Positions 58,930-64,000 of a stretch of DNA of 64,000 bases are shown piece after piece. The notes under the pieces were generated by a model, which saw only the letters and a program-made list of their open reading frames with translations, did not search any database and was not told the DNA's origin. Location of the stretch: the NCBI RefSeq assembly GCF_014262665.1, contig NZ_CP046883.1:1054001-1118000 (forward strand). The letters are read 5' to 3'. Position 1 is the first letter of the stretch. Every line of letters begins with the position of its first letter. Source of the DNA: Corynebacterium anserum (GTDB taxonomy: Bacteria > Actinomycetota > Actinomycetes > Mycobacteriales > Mycobacteriaceae). Made by a program: the position numbers and the translations under genes.

Positions 58930-60564
58930 TTACCGAGAGACTGATGAATGTCGTGCTGGTCTCAATCCAGCGATAAACATCGCGTCGGTTCCGTGGCGAT
59001 GTGGCCATAACTGAATGAACGGTGCTGCATCGTTATGCTTCAGGTGCGGAAAGTTTGTGCTGAGATCAACTATCTCAGCACCCGTTTGTGCTGAGATGGA
59101 ACGTACGACGTCGACAGTCTCGCTGAGATGTGGTGAACACGTGGAGTAGATGACGATACCACCCTGAGCCGTGATGTCGACGGCAGAACGCAGGAGTTCT
59201 TTTTGCAGTGCGGACAAGGGCGCCACATCAGCGGCTGTTTTGCGCCAGCGGGCTTCTGGGCGACGACGCAACGCGCCCAAACCCGAACAAGGAGCATCGA
59301 CGAGAACGCGGTCATAGCCCTCTGCAGGAACGTCGAGGCCAGGGATGCTGCGGGGCGCGCGGCCATCCCCGACGTGCACGCTGACTGGCAAATTCCGCGT
59401 GGTATTCTCCACGAGCCGAGCACGATGCTCTGCTAGTTCTACGGCATCGACGCGCGCATTTTCTCCCAGCGCCCAGGAAGCAATGAAAGCGGTTTTTCCT
59501 CCGGGACCAGCACAGAGATCTAACCACCGGCCAGAATCCTCCCTGTGCAATGGTGTGTTGACGAGACTCAGCGCGATGAGCTGAGAGCCTTCATCCTGAA
59601 CGCTAGCCATACCCTCACGTACCGCGTCAAGATCTCCGGGTGATCCGTCCTCGAGATACACACAGTAGGGAGATAGTTTTCCCTCTTCTCCCCCGGTGAC
59701 CAGTGCTAGTTCTTCCGCACTGATCTGCCCGGGACGCGCAGCGAGGTGAACAATGGGGCGCGCATCATCGGCTGCTAAACATGCGGACAGCTCGTCGTGG
59801 ATGACGTCACCGCCGGCAGGGGTCGCACCATCGTCTCCGGCCTGGTTAGTGGTCTCGGCGCGGCTAGCATAGGACAGAGAGTCGTTAAAAGCGCGGGCGA
59901 TCCATGCGGGATGCGCATTTCGTAGAGCGATGTGAGCCATGTTGTCACCTCCTGCCACGGTCTCCGCCCATTGTTGCGGAGTGGAGCGAGTGATTGTCCG
60001 TAACACACCATTGACGAACCCGCTCGCCTGCCCGGCTCCGTGAGCTTTCGCTAGCTCCACCGATGTATTCACCGCGGCATGATCATCAACTCTCGTTCGT
60101 AGGATCTGGTAAGCACCAAGCCGCAGGATATCGAGAACCATAGAATCGATTTTTTCCACCGGCCGGCCAGCAGCCTTGCTAATGATCGCATCTATGAGCC
60201 CCGTCGCTCGGAGACAACCATAGGTAATTTCCGTGCAAAAAGCGGCATCCCGACCTTTGAGGCCCGCTTGTTTAATGTGAGTTGGCAAGACCAGGTTTGC
60301 GAAGGCATCATTCTCGGTGACCTCGCGGAGTACCGCCAGCGCCACATCGCGGGCTTTATCGCCACTGCCGTGAGCGCGGAACTTTTTCTGCCTCTCTGTT
60401 GGGCGGCGTTGTTGATATCCTGTTGAACGCTGGCTCGCACTCTGACGCCCCCGGTGAGTATTTTTATTGCCCGACGCCGTGTTGCTGTGCTGCCCCACCC
60501 GACGTCCCGTATTCTCACGGGCTTGACCTTGGCGGGCGGATTCGGATCGAGAGCGAAAACCCAT
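58930..60564 (-). CDS. rsmB: 16S rRNA m5C methyltransferase RsmB (Fmu)
   Basis: The 544-residue protein has a basic, low-complexity N-terminus (about 1-65), a NusB-like domain (about 68-195; ALAVLREVTENDAFAN, CTEITYGCLRATGLID), and the C-terminal SAM domain. Motif LCAGPGGKTAFIA and the two cysteine motifs VDAPCSGLGALRR and YSTCSPHLSE are intact. GGAGG lies about 11 nt before the ATG. It follows fmt by 6 bp. Confidence 0.95.
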   Translation of the reverse strand: MGFRSRSESARQGQARENTGRRVGQHSNTASGNKNTHRGRQSASQRSTGYQQRRPTERQKKFRAHGSGDKARDVALAVLREVTENDAFANLVLPTHIKQAGLKGRDAAFCTEITYGCLRATGLIDAIISKAAGRPVEKIDSMVLDILRLGAYQILRTRVDDHAAVNTSVELAKAHGAGQASGFVNGVLRTITRSTPQQWAETVAGGDNMAHIALRNAHPAWIARAFNDSLSYASRAETTNQAGDDGATPAGGDVIHDELSACLAADDARPIVHLAARPGQISAEELALVTGGEEGKLSPYCVYLEDGSPGDLDAVREGMASVQDEGSQLIALSLVNTPLHREDSGRWLDLCAGPGGKTAFIASWALGENARVDAVELAEHRARLVENTTRNLPVSVHVGDGRAPRSIPGLDVPAEGYDRVLVDAPCSGLGALRRRPEARWRKTAADVAPLSALQKELLRSAVDITAQGGIVIYSTCSPHLSETVDVVRSISAQTGAEIVDLSTNFPHLKHNDAAPFIQLWPHRHGTDAMFIAGLRPARHSSVSR

Positions 60565-60570
60565 GGCTTG

Positions 60571-61569
60571 TTATGCCTCCTGAGTTGAGGGTTGGGGGGA
60601 GGAGAATTGTGGAGATTGTTGCAGCAACTGTTGGTTCCCGCGCAACCAGTCGGTAGCATCCATCATCTTCTTACCTGGAGATTGAATTCGACGGATTTCC
60701 AAAACTTGTCCATCGCCAGTACCCACCAATAAGGCGCCATCCTGTACAACAAGCTCTCCAGGTTGGGCTGAGGCTGTGGCGTTGGTGAAGGCCATCATGC
60801 CAATCTTGTATCGCTGATCACCCAGCAGCGTCCATGCTCCCGGGGCCGGTGTGTGTGCACGGGCGACGCGTTGAATTACTGCACAGGGTTGTGTCCAGTC
60901 AATGTGGGCATCCTTCGTAGTGATCTTAGGGGCGTGGGTGGCGCTGTCCTGTTGTTGAACTGTGAATGTCGCGGTGCCTGCGTCGAGTTTTACTAACGCG
61001 TCTGCCAGCAGTTCTCGACCGGCATATGTGAGTCGGGTGAGCACATCATCGGCAGTATCGTCGAGCCCGATCGGCTCAACGAACGAGTCAATGACAGGTC
61101 CTGTATCCATGCCCTCTTCGATGCGGAATACGCTAGCGCCCGAGGTGTCATCGCCAGCAGCGATAGCGGCTTGGACAGGTGCAGCTCCCCGCCATCGCGG
61201 AAGCACAGAAAAGTGCAGATTGATCCAGCCATGTGTAAAAATGTGGAGTAAGTCTGCTGGAATGAGATTACCGTAGGCCACCACGGCAGCGGCAGTCACT
61301 CCCCTGGCAGCCAGTTGGGCGAGCACTTCCCGGGCCTGCCTCCCTGATTCAGTATCAGATTTTAACCCCGGCCATTTATATACCGGTATGCCATGGTTTT
61401 CAGCCACGTCAGCGACTTTGCTGGGCTGTAATGTTCGGCCACGGCCTCGCTTGGCATCGGGCTGAGTGATCACCGCGGCAACCTCGATGCGTTGGTCTGT
61501 GAGAAGGTGTTCGAGGGCAACCGCAGCTGGTTCTGGAGTTCCAGCAAAAATAATCTTCATCCGCGTCAT
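60571..61569 (-). CDS. fmt: Methionyl-tRNA formyltransferase
   Basis: The enzyme has about 332 residues and formylates initiator Met-tRNA. Motifs: IIFAGTPEPAAVALEHL, VAYGNLIPADLL, the formyl-binding NLHFSVLPRWRGAAP, and GMDTGPVID. The ATG at 61569 overlaps the def stop (ATGA), so I keep it; the usual family start MKII is the ATG at 61560, three codons later, and is equally possible. Deformylase is encoded just upstream. Confidence 0.96.
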   Translation of the reverse strand: MTRMKIIFAGTPEPAAVALEHLLTDQRIEVAAVITQPDAKRGRGRTLQPSKVADVAENHGIPVYKWPGLKSDTESGRQAREVLAQLAARGVTAAAVVAYGNLIPADLLHIFTHGWINLHFSVLPRWRGAAPVQAAIAAGDDTSGASVFRIEEGMDTGPVIDSFVEPIGLDDTADDVLTRLTYAGRELLADALVKLDAGTATFTVQQQDSATHAPKITTKDAHIDWTQPCAVIQRVARAHTPAPGAWTLLGDQRYKIGMMAFTNATASAQPGELVVQDGALLVGTGDGQVLEIRRIQSPGKKMMDATDWLRGNQQLLQQSPQFSSPQPSTQEA

Positions 61570-62072
61570 TTATTGAACCATTCTGAGTTGCGAATTATCC
61601 TCATTGCCTCTTTGCGCTCCTGCGAAGACAGATGTGTAAGGAAGAGCACCCCATTGAGGTGGTCAGTTTCGTGCTGCACGCACCGAGCCATGAGGCCGCT
61701 AACTGTACGATCGACACGTGTGCCGTCGATGCTCACGCCAGTGAGCCGGACCGTTTCTGCCCTAGTCACTTCCCCACCGACTCCGGGTATGGATAGACAT
61801 CCCTCCTCACCTGTTTGCGTTTCATCCCCTATAGCTTCCCACTCTGGGTTGATGATGTGTCCCCGGTCGCCATCGCAATCATATACAAAGACGCGCTTGG
61901 TCACTCCTACCTGATTAGCAGCCAGGCCTACACCCCCATATGCTTCCATCGTCTCTAACATATCGGCGATGAGAGCACGAAGGGATGCATCACCAATTTT
62001 TTCCTCCGGGATCGAGTCGGAGACGGTGCGTAGTACAGGATCTCCGAAATAGCGCATGGAAAGCTCAGTCAT
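61566..62072 (-). CDS. def: Peptide deformylase
   Basis: The 168-residue iron hydrolase removes N-formyl groups from new proteins. Its three motifs are complete: GVGLAANQVG (47-56), EGCLS with metal ligand Cys92, and HETDH with His134, Glu135 and His138. It overlaps fmt by 4 nt and follows priA by 10 bp, the usual priA-def-fmt order. Confidence 0.97.
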   Translation of the reverse strand: MTELSMRYFGDPVLRTVSDSIPEEKIGDASLRALIADMLETMEAYGGVGLAANQVGVTKRVFVYDCDGDRGHIINPEWEAIGDETQTGEEGCLSIPGVGGEVTRAETVRLTGVSIDGTRVDRTVSGLMARCVQHETDHLNGVLFLTHLSSQERKEAMRIIRNSEWFNK

Positions 62073-62082
62073 GTCGACCAGA

Positions 62083-64000
62083 TTAGCCGATGCGAACTGG
62101 ATCCATGACTATGCGTAGTGGTCCAGCGAGTTTACTCGTAGCACGAATGGCTTGTGCCTGCTTAAGACTGCCTCCTAGCTCCTCTGCGAGGCTGTGATGT
62201 ACCCGTACGATCATGCGCCGAGCCAAGTGAGCATCTGGTCTGTCTAAACCGGCTGGGAGGCGGACCCCGGCTGGCAGTTCAACCGGGCCGAGCAGCTCAG
62301 CCCCTGCGGGCACCTCCCAGTACTCCATGAGCTGTGCAATCGATTCCTGGGTTCCATCGATGGCGGCCACCGACGCCGCCGGCGGGAAATGCGCTTGTGT
62401 TCGCGACGCCAACTCTGCCTGCGCAGCAGCAACCGGATCCCAGCGTATGACCTGTTGGACAGGAGTGAGCGACGCATCGGCGGTCAACACCACCACCCCG
62501 CCTTCTGAATGTGGACAAACGAGGGAGGCAGCGCGCATCCATTGCCGCACCGCGTTTTCCTGGGCGCGTAAGTCCTCTCTGCCCAACAGGATCCACAGAT
62601 CGAGTAGCACAGCGGCGCCATAGTGCCCCATCGGTGACAGCGCATCATCCGCCTCGACGAGAGGTTCAGCGCCGGGGGTCGCCACGATAATAGCTGCTTT
62701 CTGAGGGATGCTTTCCCGAACATGATTGCCGCCAGAAGCAATAATGGGTACTCCGTTGAAGGCCTTGCCAAGTTCTTCTGCAGTTCTGTCCTGCCCTACG
62801 ACAGACATGCGTACCGAATGATTACCGCACGTTGTGCAAGTGAACAGACCTGCTGTAGCGCCACACCACCGGCATCGGGGAGCCGCCGCTTCTGCAGAAT
62901 GGGGAAGTTCTAGCGGGCCATTGCAGTAACGGCAGCGTGCAGGTGAACGGCAGGAAGAACAAGCCAATGCGGGCGCGTATCCCCGCCGCGGAACCTGAAC
63001 CAAGACGGGACGCTGCCTATCTAGAGCAGTGCGGATCGCCGTAAAAGCAAGGGCTGGTATTCGCGCACCACGACTATATGCTTCACGCTCCCGCTGAAGA
63101 TCGGTTTCCCCGAGAGCGCGGATGATCGGCAACATGTCCATCACCGTGTTGCGTGGGGAGGTAATAGAGTGCACACTGCCATCGGCAATCCACTGTTGAA
63201 CCTCAGCACAGCGGTGAACGCCGATGGTGACAAAAGCGGTATTTTCCTGCTCTGAGCGAAGCTTGGCCACGTCTCGGGCATTGATATAGGGTGCGCGCGG
63301 GTCAACGAGGTTATCATCGGCTTCCCCTAAGACCACGATCAGCCTCAGGTTCTTCACTGGAGCCAAGACGGCGGACCTGGTGCCGACAACCAAGCGTGCC
63401 TGACCCTCCACTATTGAGAGAAAACGTCGGTAACGTACCGCGGGGCTTTCTTGGGCCGTGAGCTGAGTGATTTGTGCCCCCGAAACCCAGCGACGCAAAT
63501 GATGAGACACCCGCTCAACCTCTTTATGATTAGGTGCGAGGATGAGAACGCCACTATCTCCACCATTCCACATCGTTGCGGCTGCAAGCGCGGCCGCATC
63601 GTAGTGAGGTTCGGAGCCAGGCAAACTTATCCAGCTGGCGCGTACTGCTTTACCCTCCAACACAGCAGATAAGAAGCCCGTGCCGTAAGAATAATTCTCC
63701 AGCACTGATGTGGCATCAAAGTATGCTGCTTCTGCCAGCTCCTCCTTGGACACGAGGCTGCCGTAGAGGTTTTCCCAGGCCTTCCCTCCGCCAAAAAGAC
63801 CAGCTTTTTCAGCCGATGCATGCCGCGGAGGTAGCGCCGTGCGGAGAATATCGGAGCGGTTGCCCGCATATCGGCGAGCTAACGTGGTGACTAATCTCCA
63901 CATGTGAGGCGGACAGACAACAATCGGACTGATCACTCTCTCAAGCGGCCTCAAGCTCCCCCCGTGATCCGATGTGCGTCGGCGTTCGATAATGAGCGCA
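62083..64000 (-). CDS. priA: PriA-type primosomal protein, 5' end missing
   Basis: The frame stays open across the right edge: codons before the apparent TTG at 63954 read on as ALIIERRRTSDHGG, which belongs to the PriA N-terminal domain. So the start is beyond the window, and at least 639 residues are visible. Zinc-binding cysteines are in CSSCRSPARCRYC and CRWCGATAGLFTCTTCG. The helicase core is degenerate: no GKT Walker A is present where ATMWNGGDSGVLILAP lies, and no DEAH-type motif follows (VVLGEADDNLV). This agrees with other actinobacterial PriA proteins, which are thought to lack helicase activity. Confidence 0.92.
   Translation of the reverse strand, partial: ALIIERRRTSDHGGSLRPLERVISPIVVCPPHMWRLVTTLARRYAGNRSDILRTALPPRHASAEKAGLFGGGKAWENLYGSLVSKEELAEAAYFDATSVLENYSYGTGFLSAVLEGKAVRASWISLPGSEPHYDAAALAAATMWNGGDSGVLILAPNHKEVERVSHHLRRWVSGAQITQLTAQESPAVRYRRFLSIVEGQARLVVGTRSAVLAPVKNLRLIVVLGEADDNLVDPRAPYINARDVAKLRSEQENTAFVTIGVHRCAEVQQWIADGSVHSITSPRNTVMDMLPIIRALGETDLQREREAYSRGARIPALAFTAIRTALDRQRPVLVQVPRRGYAPALACSSCRSPARCRYCNGPLELPHSAEAAAPRCRWCGATAGLFTCTTCGNHSVRMSVVGQDRTAEELGKAFNGVPIIASGGNHVRESIPQKAAIIVATPGAEPLVEADDALSPMGHYGAAVLLDLWILLGREDLRAQENAVRQWMRAASLVCPHSEGGVVVLTADASLTPVQQVIRWDPVAAAQAELASRTQAHFPPAASVAAIDGTQESIAQLMEYWEVPAGAELLGPVELPAGVRLPAGLDRPDAHLARRMIVRVHHSLAEELGGSLKQAQAIRATSKLAGPLRIVMDPVRIG

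Overview
The window is a stretch of chromosome from a Corynebacterium-type actinobacterium. The evidence is the gene order: ripA-type hydrolase/DUF6676/acn/acnR; sufR-B-D-C-S-U-T with mptB; ctaA and ctaB flanking tkt-tal-zwf-opcA-pgl; secG/ppc/tpiA-pgk-gap; whiA-yvcK-rapZ-uvrC; and rpe-ribD-ribE-ribBA-ribH with priA-def-fmt-rsmB. This order and the proteins agree with what I recall of C. glutamicum and related species. The mannosyltransferase MptB fits a lipoglycan-bearing envelope. I cannot name the species. No rRNA, tRNA, CRISPR array, insertion sequence, prophage or plasmid feature was seen.

Layout. 1-2.5 kb: the end of a helix-turn-helix protein, a DUF3097 protein, and an unrecognised gene behind a leaderless promoter with three copies of CAGAGCCAG at exact 28-bp steps. 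2.6-9.5 kb: the cell-wall hydrolase with a long leader carrying a consensus GlxR/CRP-type site, the DUF6676 membrane protein, aconitase and its TetR repressor AcnR with a near-consensus operator. 9.5-22 kb: an accessory-looking block with DUF1990, an ACT-domain/DUF711 pair, a membrane protein, an Lrp regulator divergent from a fused indolepyruvate ferredoxin oxidoreductase, a glutamine amidotransferase, a methyltransferase, an ABC-F ATPase and a solitary lycopene-cyclase-like flavoprotein. 21.8-28.7 kb: the SUF Fe-S assembly genes. 28.9-34.8 kb: mptB, an ABC exporter, ctaA and ctaB. 35-42 kb: the pentose phosphate genes. 42-48.7 kb: secG, ppc and the lower glycolysis operon. 48.8-54.5 kb: whiA-yvcK-rapZ-uvrC and a PH-domain protein. 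54.5-64 kb: riboflavin genes, rpe, rsmB, fmt, def and priA, which runs off the right edge.

Functional links. SUF proteins mature the Fe-S clusters needed by aconitase and by the oxidoreductase. The pentose phosphate operon supplies NADPH and ribulose 5-phosphate, a riboflavin precursor, and rpe sits beside the rib genes. ctaA and ctaB make heme A for cytochrome oxidase. A recurrent regulatory feature is a -10 box (TANNNT) placed 6-8 nt before an ATG or GTG with no Shine-Dalgarno sequence, which points to many leaderless mRNAs. This helped to choose several starts.

Most of the window is ordinary core genome, and I found no clearly new biological system. The best leads are the overlapping divergent leaderless promoters at 10.3 kb, the 28-bp-phased repeats at 1.5 kb, the Lrp/indolepyruvate oxidoreductase pair, the orphan lycopene cyclase homologue, and the ripA leader.
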